In this document: piece by piece, positions 45,060 through 59,100 of the stretch
Numbering within the stretch: position 1 is the first letter of the stretch
Layout of the letters: each line of letters begins with the position of its first letter
Assembly (NCBI GenBank): GCA_017163975.1
Contig: JAFFSR010000220.1
Location: forward strand, 16,634,001 to 16,698,000
Direction: 5' to 3'
Length of the DNA: 64,000 nucleotides
DNA from: Anastatus disparis
Taxonomy: Eukaryota > Arthropoda > Insecta > Hymenoptera > Eupelmidae
Program-made: the position numbers and the translations under genes
Notes under the pieces: generated by a model
The model's input: only the letters and a program-made list of their open reading frames with translations
Database searches by the model: none
Told to the model about the DNA's origin: nothing

Positions 45060-48000
45060 TTCAATTAAAATATTCAAAGACCCATACATAATGGGCCTTT
45101 TCATATTGTACTACAATATTACAATGACTCTTTCACTTTTCTAATGAAATCATATTCGATCATCGCACTAAAAATATATTTCATGAGTAATTTTAACTGA
45201 CTCACAATAATACATTACGCCACATTGCACTAAAATAGAAAAATTATTCATGTACAAAAAATTAAAAAGAGACTTGGTCAATCATTTTAAACTTTTCACG
45301 CATGCAAAAGCACATAACCTAAAAAAATATTTCAATAATGACGCTAAGAGAGCAAGTAACATTTCATATATTATACAATTCTACGAAAAATGTTCTCACT
45401 TTCGTTCGACTTTTTATTTTTCATGATTATACCGCAGCAACAAACATCTCACGTTTTTCAGTATATTTTCGTTGATGAAAATTATACGGTTAATACGCGC
45501 CTCTTTTTTTTCTCTTTTTTGAAAAAAAATTAAGATGAGATTAAGTATCGTCAAAATTGTGGGAACGAAATTTTCGTTTTGAGTTTTGTTTAATTAAATG
45601 CTAGGATTTAATGATAATTACTTGACGTTTTTCTTGGAGGAATGCAGTTTATGAAAATTTTTGAATATTAAAGTGGTTAAATAATAGACAATATTGAAGA
45701 ATATTCGTTTTCAATAATTTAAATTAAAAAAAAAAAAGATTTATAAATAAAATAAAATTTCAATGAAAACATTATTTGATAACATCAATCATTGTATTTG
45801 ATTACGTTTGATTATAAACTTTTAATAATATGATGAAAATCCGTTACTTTGATAATATTTATTATAAACACCGTATACGTAATTATTCTAATATTACTGC
45901 TCATTATAATTCTAACTTTAAATTCTTCTAATAATATATTGTATGGTTAATGAATCACATTAATAATAATATAAGATTCATCTATAAATATACATATGAG
46001 AAAAATGTACTTTTTGAAACTATAAATTACTGATAATTAAAGATTTATTTATAAACAATGACATTGATAAAAATTAATCTTCAAAGACGTTATAAATCTT
46101 GAGCGCTCCTTTTTTTGTTAAATATTATATGAAAAAAAAAATCTAAATATTTATTTTGAATAAAAAGTTAATTTCTTCATTAACTCAATTTTACCATTGA
46201 CTGCTAATGGTTCTCTCGTCATCAATTGCTCAACTTTCAGCGTATATCAGCGCCTGGCTTTTATTTCCTTTTTCAGGGATAATACTTAACTATTTTTCAC
46301 CTCGCTCAAACGATCAGTAAGAATTCACACAAAGATTTTAATCTCCGCAAGACGAGAAGTGTAATTCGCTTTTACTCGTGTTTCAGCATTGGAAAAAACG
46401 AGCGTTTCTCTACTATACAACGTCTCTTATATTCTGCTTTATAAAAGAAAAAAAAAAAGAAAAAAAAAGAATAAGATAAAAAATAAAGAAAGAAAGAGAA
46501 AAATCAAATTGTGAAATTCCCCTAAAATTACATCATACCACTACTTGGAGACGTGAGCGCGTGTATATATGTATACGTACATGATTTTTAGCGTCGAGAA
46601 GGATTCACCAGCTGATGGTATTGCGCGAGAATCGAAAAACCGAGCGCGCAAGCCAGAGCACGCGCGTGATATTCAACGTCTTTATGTACGTATACGCGGT
46701 ACATTTTACGAAATCTGCGACCACGAGAATTTTTTTATGCACAGAACCATATGCTTATGAGATCATGAAATGCTCAGGTTTAATCTTCAACTTATTTCAT
46801 ATCTCGTTTTAATGAATATTTTAAGTTTTTGTATTTAAGGATCGTTTAACGTATATTAAGTTTTTTTGAAAAATTGATTGGTGATTTTTGGCATAACGAA
46901 AGCAATGCAATTCAATTTTATTATAAATTTTATAATAATAAAAAAATTTAGTATAATATATTTATAGATCTAAACATATATTTTTATAGATTTTATATAA
47001 ATAAGCTTACATCTTGCTTACATGTGCTTAATTTGAAAAATAGAGCATTTCAAAATCCAGGAACTATTTAAACAGGTTTACCGTCGATTTGACTAGTAAA
47101 TAACTTCTCACTTCCTAAATTTGTTTACTTTTTTCATTAAAAAATACATATTCATTTTTTTTGTATTAAAAAAAGAATCACCTTAATTTTTCATGTATAA
47201 TATATTACGTATGCGCATTAGCGTGCACCAGACGCCCATATTATTTTACCAGCATTATAGCTTTATGACCTCTCTAACGGTATAAGCTTTTTATTAAATA
47301 AAAGAAAACATTTGAGCATATTAACTAAAAGAAAATATTTAAACATTTTGCGTAAACGTTAACAAAATATCATAAACAACTTTTGCGTAATTTGGGTTTA
47401 GCTTTGCAAATGTTTTAGATGATAAAAAAATAAAATTTTTCTTTTGCGACAAATAAGAAGTGAAAGAAAACATGAAATTTCATTTAACATATACAAATAG
47501 ATATGATTTTACCACTGCAATTAGTTGGTACCACGAATTGATAAATAATTGTTTACAGGTATCAATTAAAGAAAAAAAGGAAAAGATAAAGAAAAAATCA
47601 CGTAATAAAATCTAGTTTTTGTACAGTGAAAAATTTTTTAAAAATTAAATAGATAACAATTGTTCATTATGCATGCGCACTTGCTCAACGTTATTAAGAT
47701 TAAAATCTAATGAAAGAACGAGCCTCCTTCACATGATGATCTTATACGCCAAGCTGTTCACATGACCATTATATCGACACGTTGTATCGATTATGCGATC
47801 ATAAATGGATATACCCAACATCGCGAGTATTTTACGTCATATGACATAATACCCGCTGGTAGTAAATATAAAATGAAAAAAAATTTTTTTTCTCTTGCAG
47901 AAGAACTCTATTTATAGTTTGACTTTATACCTGTTGCATATATATAAAAAGTCGAGGATGTCATATGTGCGATTATGCTGCATATTTCAACAACGTTTAA

Positions 48001-49596
48001 GTACGTTAAATGAATTTTTAATTGCTTATCGGTGGAGCAAGAAAGAAGCACGTGTTATATGATTAATGAAGCTTTATTTTTGTATGCAGGCTTGCATTTT
48101 GGATATCTTAGGCAAAATAAATAGAGCAGTGAAATAAAATGTGAAATATTTAATGATCTTGGGAGTAAAAATTTTTTTATAGATGAATGTAATTTTGAAT
48201 ATTAAAAATAAAGAAAAAATTAATTATTATTGTTATTATTTAGTCTGCATATTAATAAAAATTTCTTTTTTTATTGAAAAATTTTTGTAATTTAAAATTA
48301 CAATGCTCTTTTTAAATTTAAACATGCAATAACTTATCGTTTAAAAATATATTTCAAATTACTAAATTTGTATTTTGTATAATATTGCTTATAATTATGT
48401 AATTTCAAATAAATAAATTGATGATTAAAATTAATACCCAAATAAAATTTTTCTATTAATTTATTAACACTCATAAAATTAAATGATTTAAGTGACTTAT
48501 TTTAATACTGTATTCTACCTTTTAAAAATTTTTATTTCAACGTCATAAATTATAATCTTCATAATACATATCCATATCGATTATTAATACTAATTTATAG
48601 AGTATTTTACATAACATTAAAGCTTTACATGAATTGATTAAAATTAATTTTGATACTTTTGGACAAGCAGGGAGCTTAAAAAATGTACGATTAATATCCA
48701 TATCTTGTTGTAGAATCAATAAACATGTCAAATTTAAATGTTTATGACTAAAATAGGCTCATCTTGGGCTCAAATTTGAAGGATACTTGCTTCTGAAGAC
48801 AGGTACAATTTCAGATGAATAGCCGAAGTTGTTCGGGTCTAACTAAATGAGCATATTAAGTGGAAAGGGCGTTTCAATAAACCCGATCTCAAATTATAAA
48901 ATTACGTGACAATTATTAAATTCTAAAGCTTACTCATTCAAAATTTACAAATTAGATTTATTCCCAAAAAAATTTGAATATTTCGTGCATAAATGATCAT
49001 TTTTTTTCTCATTTCAAAAATATGAATTAATTTTTTTAAACAGAAAACACATTTTTCAGGATAAATATTAATCAATCCTTGTTTTTTACCTCAAAGCTAT
49101 ATCTATTTTTTTGAATATTCAAAAAAAGTTTTTAGAATTAAAATAAGAAAAAACATATCCAAACATAGCCTCTAAGGCAAATGCTTAATTCATAAGAGAA
49201 ATAAAATGATTTCGTAGATATATCGATAAACTTGTTTTGCGATCGAGCCTCCTGGCGCATATTTTTTATTTGTCTAAAATCATACATGGGGAATTTCGTG
49301 TGTAAATTGCGTCGCGCATTGATATCCTATCATCATCGGCTACATAAAGTTCGAGTGATTCTTTTATTTTTCAAATTAATGAAATAAAAACCAGTTTGAC
49401 AAAATCACATGACGAAAAAAAATTGGTCGTAAATCAAAAAATTAATCGCATTAACAGCGTCGTCAAAAATTTTGTAATTTGTTAGTGTTATTTTATTTAT
49501 AAACACTTAAATTAATACATTTTATAAATCACAAGCTTCTTCTCAATAAATAAACATTTTAATTGTGATTTGATACAATTTTTTTTTTTTTTTTAT
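45060..49596. other. gene-poor stretch
   Basis: No exon recognised. GC-richer islands at 46200-46780, 47650-47860, 48750-48890 and 49240-49340 show no clear frame, RNA gene or repeat. Confidence 0.5.
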
Positions 49597-49785
49597 TTAA
49601 CGTCGCTGTCTTTATGTTATCATTGTGATGCTAATTAGCGACGGAGGTTTCTCAGTGTGTTTGTGAGCAAAGCACATGTAAGGTACAGTGGTGCTTATGT
49701 CAATCCGATGCCGAGAGCAGGATTCGAACTCGGAACCTCGAGATTATGAATCCATCGCTCTACCGACTGAGCCACGAAAGACCTC
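49597..49785 (-). mobile_element. tRNA-derived SINE, copy 8
   Basis: Complete on the minus strand, preceded on + by a run of T's. The head is GAGGTCTTTCGTGGC and the middle has CTGAGAAACCTCCGTCGC, the latter shared with copy 9. Confidence 0.92.
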
Positions 49786-51488
49786 GTTATCATAATTTAA
49801 TGTTTACGTTTCATAAACATTTTTATTACCTTAATATTAATAAACATCGAAATTTAAAAATTAAAAATAGATTTAATTTCCGATTGTAAAAAATAATTCT
49901 GAAGCATTTGAAACGAAGAGAAATTAACGTATATATGTATGTAATAAGTACTGATTGTTGATTACTATGAAATAATCATCTTATGCAAATTCATGAATTC
50001 CACCACCTTCAGATCTATTATTGATATTTTAAATTTTTACTTATTCTTCTTTATACACATGTATATACGAATATATAAATGTATGTATATAAGATAAACT
50101 TGATAACTCTTACACCATATTTATCGATATTATTGACATTATCCATAAATTATATTTAAATAAAATTCAATCAACATAAAAGGCAAAATAATTTAAAATA
50201 AATAAAATTGAATAATAAGTCGAGTAAATTATTATAAATCAAATGATTATGTAAATTTTATTGTTTATTTAAATAACATATTAGCGTCAAGTCTGCAGCT
50301 GAGAAAATATAATAGTACTATTAATTATATCGCGAAAAGAATAATAAACAAATAATTTAACAAAAGTTTTATAACGAGAAAAAAAAAACACGTCTATTCA
50401 ATACAATACCCATTTTATTCTTCTCTCTGAAGCTACACAATAGATTGACGAGTGTATGCATGCTTTCATAAATTAAATCTAAAATGTCATCTTGCAGTTC
50501 AACCACTGGATCAGCGTTTGAATCAAGCAAAATAAAATGATCGATTCTTATTGATTACAAAATACTAAGAAACAAATGTTATAATACACATGCACACCAA
50601 TGAAAAATCTAAGCCACCGTGAGTGGGGCAAATGTCCTCTATAAAAGTTACACGATCGTATATAATGACACCCCCGACGTAATGCAAAAGATTAGCAATT
50701 GAATCGATTGAAAGAAGAAGAGGAGAAAAAAATAAATCCAACAAAATATCACGTCACCTTTTTTGCATTACGGCGCTTAGAAGGGAATCAGTTTCCGCGT
50801 AATTTTTGCGACATAATGATATTTTTTCTTTTCTTTTCTTCTTCTTCATTTTTTTCTTACTCTCGACGTGTCGCAATGATTCGCTATTAACTAGATGCCG
50901 CTTTGATTGTTCACAGGAAATCAGATTATCAGCATCGACCTTTTTCTCGCGATTCGCAATTGTTTATTCTATTGGATTTCGTTCTATATCGGTATATTTA
51001 TATTATTTTATAATTCTATCAATTTTTTTTATTTTCCATAATTTTATAAAAGAAATGTATCTATTAATAATTTGTTGTTTACGTTTGACATTTTTACTTA
51101 TTAAATAATATGATGTTAGAAATTGTAATTTTAATTTTAATATTTTCGCGCAAAACAATTTAAATTATTCAGAATTAAAATTTTAATTTTTTAAAATTAC
51201 AGTATTATCTTAAGCAATCGATGCTTCAGGCGATAATATATAAATTTTGATTAGTTAAAGGATTTTTTTATGACAAAATATATTTTTCTTATAAGTCAAG
51301 GAGTTACCAAAATTTAAAATATTCGAGAATTGCAAAAGAAAAAATATTCTTTATTATTGCGTTAATTATTCGTATTTTGCAAAAGAAGTAAAAAAGGTGA
51401 AGCCAAATTTGAATTCAGAATACTAATTGATTATCAACGCCATGAGGTAAATCAGCGGCAAAGAAATAAACTACTGTACCGAAATGAT
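49786..51488. other. no gene seen
   Basis: AT-rich. The GC-richer patch 50590-50960 includes a TATA-like CTCTATAAAAG near 50639 but no exon I can support. Confidence 0.5.
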
Positions 51489-51523
51489 TATCGATAAAAT
51501 AGCGATCTCTTTTTACATTCAGT
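51489..51523 (+). promoter_or_regulatory. ICT1 promoter: DRE site and initiator
   Basis: TATCGATA (51489-51496), the DREF-binding element common at insect housekeeping promoters, and TTCAGT (51518-51523), an initiator match, about 110 bp upstream of the ICT1 start codon. There is no TATA box at the expected distance. Confidence 0.55.
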
Positions 51524-51629
51524 ATTTCATTTCTGGTCGGTAAACCATAACATCCAGATGAAAATTATAACCTAAAAAAGTTTATTTTTATTTGCCGTTT
51601 TAAGAAAAATTTATTTAATTAATTAAAAA

Positions 51630-52748
51630 ATGAATTACGTCGGACGACAGTGTTTAAGAATTTTAAAAAGTGAAATAGCAAATAAAAGTTTTGCTTGTGC
51701 TCTTGGAAGGACATTTTCATTTAAAAGTGCTTATTCTTTAGAGAATTTATATCCAACAAGTAATTTAAACTTGTATACCCCAAATTTTGTAAGTCAATTT
51801 AAATATTATTAGGCTTTATTTTGATAATTTTTTTATAAATCAAAATACGTTTAATCTTTCATAGAAAATTTGTTTTTTTTTACAAAAATTATAGTTTTTA
51901 TCACTTAACCTTTAAATGAGAATCTAATTTATTTACAGTATATCATTATGTATTTTATTATTTATTAATTACAAATTTACAGGTACCAGAGGATCCAAAT
52001 GCAAAATTTAATGGATTCATCCCTATAAAAGAAATTGATGTGACATACAGTCGCAGCAGTGGTCCAGGAGGTCAAAATGTTAATCGAGTTAATACGAAAG
52101 TAGATATTAGATTCAATGTTCAAACTGCTTCATGGCTATCTGAAGACGTAAAAGATAAATTGATAGAAACGGTTTGTACATTAATATTGTAGTTTTTTTA
52201 TTAAAACTTTATTAAAGTTGAAATTAGTTTTAAAACAATTATATTAACAAACATGTAGTATAATTTTATTGCTTAGTATCAACTATATATTAATTTACTT
52301 TGATTTTGTTAAAAAATCTATAAGATATTTATTATTAAAAGAAAATTTTGATTTTTTTATATTTTTGTACAATCAATTCATTTTATTTGTATAACTAAAT
52401 TTAAAAAATTTTTTATATTATCTGCATTACTAGATTTTTAAAAGTGATTTTTAAAAAACTTAACGATTAAATTAATTATTTGTACAGCATAAAAACCAAA
52501 TAAACAAGGATGGCTATTTAATAATAAAATCAGATTTAACAAGATCACAACAATTGAACTTGGCAGATGCATTGCAAAAATTGAGACAAATGATAAGAGA
52601 TGTTATTGTTGTACCTGCTGAACCTGATGAATTAACAAAAGAAAAACACAGAAAGAAACAGATTAAAGCATCTCAAGAACGAGTATTTGTTAAAAGAGTG
52701 AAATCACAAGTGAAAAGTTCTAGACAAGGACCTAGTGTGCATGATTGA
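51630..52748 (+). CDS. mRpL58: mitochondrial peptidyl-tRNA hydrolase ICT1 (mRpL58)
   Basis: Exons 51630-51788, 51983-52171 and 52488-52748, both introns phase 0, 202 aa, against about 206 in the human protein. The first ~35 residues are basic and Asp/Glu-poor, as for a mitochondrial targeting sequence. The RF-1 domain has SSGPGGQNVN with the catalytic GGQ at 82-84. The C-terminus is strongly basic (KEKHRKKQIKAS, FVKRVKSQVKSS), the tail that enters the mRNA channel of stalled ribosomes in this family. Known role: codon-independent release of peptides from stalled mitochondrial ribosomes; also a large-subunit component. No odd changes were seen. The gene is followed 293 bp later by CLUAP1 on the same strand. 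Confidence 0.95.
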
Positions 52749-52781
52749 GTATTATGTTTATAAGTTGTGTACATATAATTA

Positions 52782-52787
52782 AATAAA
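52782..52787 (+). terminator. ICT1 poly(A) signal
   Basis: AATAAA 34 nt after the stop codon. A second cluster of AATAA-type words follows near 52815. Confidence 0.6.
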
Positions 52788-52928
52788 ATACAATTAAAAA
52801 TTTATAAACATGTTTAATAATAAAAATCAATGTTTAATTTAATTTTTTTAATTGATCATTAATATCCTTTATAATATTTTGTGAACTTCTATAACACATC
52901 TTCCTAGGTTAGGTTTAGTTATTTAAAA

Positions 52929-52942
52929 ATTACCATGGTAAC
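52929..52942. promoter_or_regulatory. X-box (RFX site) of CLUAP1
   Basis: ATTACCATGGTAAC fits the palindromic X-box layout (GTTNCCATGGNAAC, with A for the first G), and its inner TTACCATGGTAA is a perfect palindrome. It lies 100 bp upstream of the CLUAP1 ATG, inside the window where X-boxes of intraflagellar-transport genes normally occur. Confidence 0.82.
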
Positions 52943-53041
52943 ATTCAAAGTATAAAAATGTAAACAGTAAAGCATAAGAAACATATGGCGGTACACATTG
53001 AGAATCATTGTTAGAATTTAAAGTTCTTATATTTTATAAAA

Positions 53042-56000
53042 ATGTCTTTTCATGATTTAAGAAGTATGTATTTATTTTTACATAAAAATTCAAGTATCTA
53101 ATAACATTTATAATTCTTACTTACTAATATAATTTTAATATTATTTATAAGACTTCACAGAAATGATGCGAGTCTTAGGATATCCAAGATTAATATCTCT
53201 TTCTAATTTTCGACATCCAAATTTTCCTTTAATAGCAGAAATACTTGTATGGCTTGTAAAAAGATTTGATGATGATGCAAATGTACCAGTGGCACATAGT
53301 ACTGAAGAAGAACGAATTGCTCTTGTTTGTTACGTTGCTGAATTTATGGTTTGTATAATATTTATATTATTATTAGCAAAATAAAAATGATGTTTATTTA
53401 GAGATTTCACATTTTAAAAACTTATTTTAATGATTGGAAATTTTGTGATTTATCAATTCATATAATAACTGAATCAAATGTATATTTATTTTGAACGTAC
53501 AGTTTGCTTAAAATATATTTTATACTCAAATTCATAAAAAATTTTATTTAAAAGAATTTAAAAATACTTTATATAATCTTAAATTATCAGTTATTCGATT
53601 CACTAATAAATTATAAGAATTTATTAATATTTGTAATGTTATTATAATTCAGTATTCGCTATCAAAGAAATTTAAAAATAATAAAATATACATAAAAATA
53701 AAAGAAATATTACAGTTTAGAATTTTTTAAAAATTGGTAATAATATTTAATTACAGAACTTTATTCTCTCAAATTAACATATTTTAGCACCACATTAATG
53801 TTTAATTAATTTTCTAGATAAGAACAGTAAACATAAGACTGAATACAAGAAAACTTTATATGGCTGATGGACAAGCTGTCGAAGAATTAATAAAAATAAC
53901 ATCATTACTTTACGAAGCTCAATTACAAAGTACAAATGATTTATTATTGGCTGAAAATGATACTACGGTGAATTTTGATATTTCTGAGAGGCGTGAAGAT
54001 TTGAAAAAAACAAGACAAAAGGCCAGTGAACTGACAATTATTGGTGCAACACTTTATGATTTGCTTGGTAAAGAAGTTGAATTACGTGAAATTCGAAATA
54101 TGAAAGTTGCCAATCAATATGATTCTTCGGAGATTGAAGAAGCTTTAAAAGACGTTATTCAAAGTATGAAAAATGAAATCGAAGAAACTAAACATCAAAT
54201 TGAAAATGTCAAGGTAAAATAAATTTATTTGTCTATTAATTAAAAAAAATAGCTTTTTGCATATTTTTTTCACTTTAATATGAAAATATTTTGTTTATTT
54301 AATTTAAAGTCTAAAAAATTAATTCTGATTTCTTTATTGAAAAAATTTTATTTTGAAATAACATTTATTTTTATATTTAAAATATTCGTTAACTTAAATT
54401 TGCAAATCATATATTATTTAAATCAATCAAAAAATATTAAATTCAAATTCAATAATCATAAATAAGATAATCAAAGTTGCAAAGTGTGTTTCAAAATCTT
54501 TTTTTTTGTTTCCTTAATTTGATTTAACGTCGCTGTATTTAAGCTATATCATTATGATGCTAATTAGCGACGGAGGTTTCTCAGTGTGTTTGTGAACAAA
54601 CATATGTAACGTATACAGTGATGCGTGTATAAATTGACCGAGAGCGGGATTCGAACTCAAGTCCTCGAGATTATGAATCGATTTCTCTACCAAGTGAGCC
54701 ACTGACGACCTCCATCAATTCTATTCTTCACTTTGCTTTTTTTTGTAAAAATATCGAAGTTTTAATTTTTACTTGAAAATATGCAGAAAAACTCACTCAA
54801 TTTATCATAATAATTATAAAATCTCGAAAAAAACATTATTTTGTGTAAAGAATTTCATATTACTTATAAGAAACTATAACCTAATAAATTTTACCGTTTT
54901 TATTTTCTAATGATAAATTAAATTCTTTAAAAAAAAATATTTCAATAATTTATAAATGGCTTTTCATAAATCAATACCTTTTACTTACCTTAAAGCAATT
55001 TCAACGATTTTATGAATCAAAATAAATACCATATAATTTGCAAATAATAAAATAATTTTATAGATTTGATAAATTTGCTTAATTACATTCCATTTTTTAA
55101 AAATTATATCAAAATTAAAATAATTATTATATTTCATAAGATAAATAATTAAGATTTTTTGTTAATATTTAATTTTTACGTTAATAAATTTTCATTATTT
55201 ATATAACGCTAAAATTAAAATTTCTTTTGTTTATCTCAGGATACAGAACAAAATTTAGACACGAGAATTGAAAGGCGAAAAACTGAATTAGAGAGAAATC
55301 AAAAGAGACTGCAAACTTTGCGCAAAGTACGTCCTGCGTTCATGGAGGAGTTTGAAAAGCTCGAAGTTGAACTGAAGTCCTTGTACGACGATTATCTTCA
55401 AAAGTTTCGCTACTTAGCATATCTCGAACACCTTTATGAAGACGCGGCTAAAGTTGAACAAGAAAGATTTGAACGGAGGTATTATCAATTATTCATCTTG
55501 ATGTTTCTTATCTTTCATAAAAAAATACAAATTATCATTTTTACTAATTTTTTCTTTGTTAATATTTTTAACAGACAAGCAGCTATCAAAAAGCAATTGG
55601 AACAGCTACGTATCGATGATGAAAATATTGACAGTATAATGGAAGGCAGTGATTCTATATTTAACACGAATCTTAATAATCCACTTACTATTGGCGAACC
55701 AGAGAAAAAACCGACAGAAAATCAAGGTAAATATATTAACATTTTTTAAATATTTTTAAGCATATTTAACTAAAAAACTAAGAAACATTAAAAAATAAAT
55801 TTGCAAATTAAATAATTATAAAAATTTAATTTAATCAAAAAAAAGAATTATTATTTTAATAAAAAAAAGAATTATTAAACATATTTTACACTTTATTTTT
55901 TAGATACGAGAAAATCAGCAAGAGTCAATATATCACAACGTAAATTGTATGGTAGTATGTCTGGAAGACGTGGACTTATTCGTGAAACGAATAATGAAGA

Positions 56001-56166
56001 AGTTGAACTATCGGAATCCGATAGCGATTTGTTTTACGAGATTGACGATGACGATGACGGAGATCTGTTGAATTCCGAAGCCCAAAATATCGAAGAATTC
56101 AAAACCAAACATAATGAAGAAAAACGAGCAGTCAGTAAAATAGACAATTCCGATGATGCATTTTAA
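53042..56166 (+). CDS. Cluap1: clusterin-associated protein 1 / IFT38, intraflagellar transport
   Basis: Six exons: 53042-53063, 53152-53348, 53818-54213, 55240-55478, 55575-55726 and 55904-56166, encoding 422 aa (human about 413). The first exon is only 22 nt (MSFHDLR plus one base), giving the family's typical MSF..LRNFTEMMR start. The N-terminal ~130 residues match the calponin-homology-like domain ([25 protein letters not shown]). A long coiled coil follows (about 160-310; [28 protein letters not shown]). The C-terminus is acidic (IDDDDDGD) and ends DNSDDAF. In the family it is an IFT-B subunit needed to build cilia; in insects this means ciliated sensory neurons. Intron 3 carries a SINE. 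AATAAA words at about 56348 and 56454 are likely poly(A) signals. Confidence 0.95.
54523..54712 (-). mobile_element. tRNA-derived SINE, copy 9 (CLUAP1 intron 3)
   Basis: A complete, antisense copy inside the third intron: head GGAGGTCGTCAGTGGCTC, B box GAGTTCGAATCC, middle and tail to AGCGACGTTAAA. It carries the GAGAAACCTCCGTCGC variant shared with copy 8. Confidence 0.92.
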
Positions 56167-59100
56167 AAAAATAGTAAAAAAGGTAAAAAATACAACAAAA
56201 CATATTTTCAATATTTTCTTCTTTTTTTCATTTTATTAAATATGGTAATGAAATAATAATTAATAGGTAAAACGTTTTTTCTTGTTCTATAATAATTTAT
56301 TTTTCTTTCCTCTTTTTTTTTCAGAGTTGAACACATAGCGTAATTAAAATAAAACATCGTTCAAGACGTTTGTAGATGTTTTGAGGACTAGTTGGATACA
56401 TAAATAGTTCATCAATAATCGCATCTCGCAATAAACAATTTGTTTATCAAGGTACAATAAAGACTAAAAGAAAGAAAAAACAAGAATGAATTTTATTTCA
56501 CTCTTACGTTTTTAACAAGTGCTTTCGATATGCAAATTACGAGCACCAAATTATGTATAAATGTATCGTTGTATACATCGTAGGTGCAAAGAAAAGAATA
56601 TTTTAATCTTCTTTTTTGCTAAAAACATGCGTACATCGTGCAGCTCCAGGACACTTTTTTTTTTCTTGTTGTGGATTGACACTGCATGGAAGATCATGAA
56701 TGATCACGATTATTTCGAAAAATAAGACGCTCGACATTAAGTTCTTATTTATTTATTTTTTTTTTGTATCTTAATTTTATAAACAAATTCCTTACATATT
56801 ATACGTTTATATGATCCGTTCTACGTATAGAGATCATCCTGAGTGCAATAATGCTAATTAGTCTCGGATTTAAAATTAAATTTTTACAATTATACAAATT
56901 TTATTGAAATAACTAATCAATAGATTATTTTAAATTTGTATGATTGTACAAATTTTTGGTTCATCGATTGATGAATCTCGTCTTACTTTTTTTTATTAAT
57001 AGTCGGATCATTTAAGAATCGAATAGTACAATATTTTAAAGAATTTTTTCTTCTTTAATTTGCAAAAATGACTAATCATCTTTCTGTTTACATACTTATC
57101 CATATTTTCATTAATTTCACAATTTAAAAAAAAATCGACATTTCACTCGAATTTTCGCTTCAAAAATTTCTTTTTTTTTTAAATTTAACAACGTATAAAC
57201 GATGCAAAAATTGAGCTGAAATTTGTCTTTTTACCATACGCAATCTTTCTCATACAATCATTTCGATTTAATTATACCTACACAGATATATATATATATA
57301 TATTTATAGATATATTTATATTTACACAGATTATGAACTATAGCACATTACTGACTCTACGGATATGCGTGTGTTTCGCTCTTATATTGTATGATTGAAT
57401 AAAAAGCGTTCGGTGTGAAAAATTAAAAAGTGTAATATAAATAAATTTTTTCTTTATCATCATTGTTCTCTTTTAAATGGCCCATACGACATCGCATTTG
57501 TAATGACTTAACCTTATAGACCGAAGTAAAAAGTAGGCCTCGAGCTTCAGAAAGAAAATACAAGCTTTATCACGTACATTTTTTTAATTTTTTAAATTTA
57601 GTTTTATATACTTAGTTGATATCTCATTTTTTTTAATCGCAATATTCATTACAAATTTTAAAAAATTTCCATAAAAACAAATTTGGAACGATCTTGCTTG
57701 ATATCAATTTTTTTATCAGATAAGAATTAGTAAATGAATATTTTATTTTATTAACCAATTTTCAATTAATACATGTATATACAATATACTTTTATAAATT
57801 ACTATAATAATTAAATAAATCAAGTTTTTTAACGCTACGCCGCAATATTATTTTATATTATTCAACCGAATAAAAAATTATTGCACATCAGTTACATAGA
57901 ATTTTAAGTTGAATCATATATTTTGTCAATTTCATTGGAAGCAATCGATGAACACATTTTTTTTCTATACCCAATTGAAAATATAAATTCAAATAATTAA
58001 ATTTATTTATATTCATTTAGTGTTAAGAGACAAAATTGTGCATAATATTTTTTATTCAAATGAAAACCTAATATTAAATACCTACAATATTGCAATTGTA
58101 AAAGAAAAGAGAAAAATCACATATTCATATTTTGTATTCGTAATCATATTTCATCTGCGCGCGCTTATAGCAGTTTTAAAATTCAGTACCACGTTATTTT
58201 TTTTTCTGCTCTGTATCTCACTTACATATTAACAGCAATACTTATACGACATATAATATAAAAAATCGCGAAGAAGCACCAGAGCGTGAAACATGTATAT
58301 ATGCATACTTTATTCACCCTCTTCACATTAAACTCCTCTCTTATCCCCGTACAATTTTTATTTTTTTTTTTTCATATAATCGCAGTTTGTCCTCCAAGAA
58401 ATTATTGTAGAAAAATATTCGCTAATCCAGCTCGTCATTGTCTTTATAATCATTGTTATACAAATCGACTACCTTCCACGTCTCTTATTTTCTTTTTTTT
58501 TATCAGGATTGCCCTTTTTTAATTCTCCCTTTTATTTTCATTCTTTTATTCCGTGTAACTCATTCTGATTTATCTCTTTCTCATGCTCTCGTTTTCATTT
58601 TAGCCCTAGAAAAGTATTCAAGCACAAAGTTTGTTACACTAGTGGCCTTTTCAAATATTTCCACGAGGCGAGTATTGAATTTTTCAGTATGAATATTCAG
58701 CTTTTCTACTATGAAAAGAAGCTTTTTGCCTCTGAGCTTTCAGCTGAAATTAAGCTCTCGCTCTATTGGAACTGATTTTTTTTTTTACGCTGCGAATTTG
58801 TAACGGATCTTTTTAATTTATGATAAATTTAAATAATTTATAATATGCATTGAAAAAGTTTTAAAAATTTAATTTTAATAAATTATAAATTTTTTTCTTT
58901 TTGATTACATAAATTTTTAAGAAATTAAAAATTAATATGCATTTTCAACCTATTTAATATTAAATTAAAAAAAAAATTTGTTTGCAGTATTTTTTTCTTT
59001 TTTTTTTTTGAGAAAATACCAAATTAAACTTTTAAATTACAATTTATTAGTGCTCTAAGCTCCTTTTCATGCGGTTTGGATATAATACGCCTGAACTGAG

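Noticed and set aside
47650..47860. Possible microRNA or regulatory island
   Set aside because: GC-richer than its surroundings and with a short palindrome (GTCATATGAC), but no convincing hairpin or known microRNA seed that I could confirm by eye.
48750..48890. Possible exon or element remnant in a GC-richer patch
   Set aside because: No open frame of useful length, no inverted ends, no similarity to other parts of the window.
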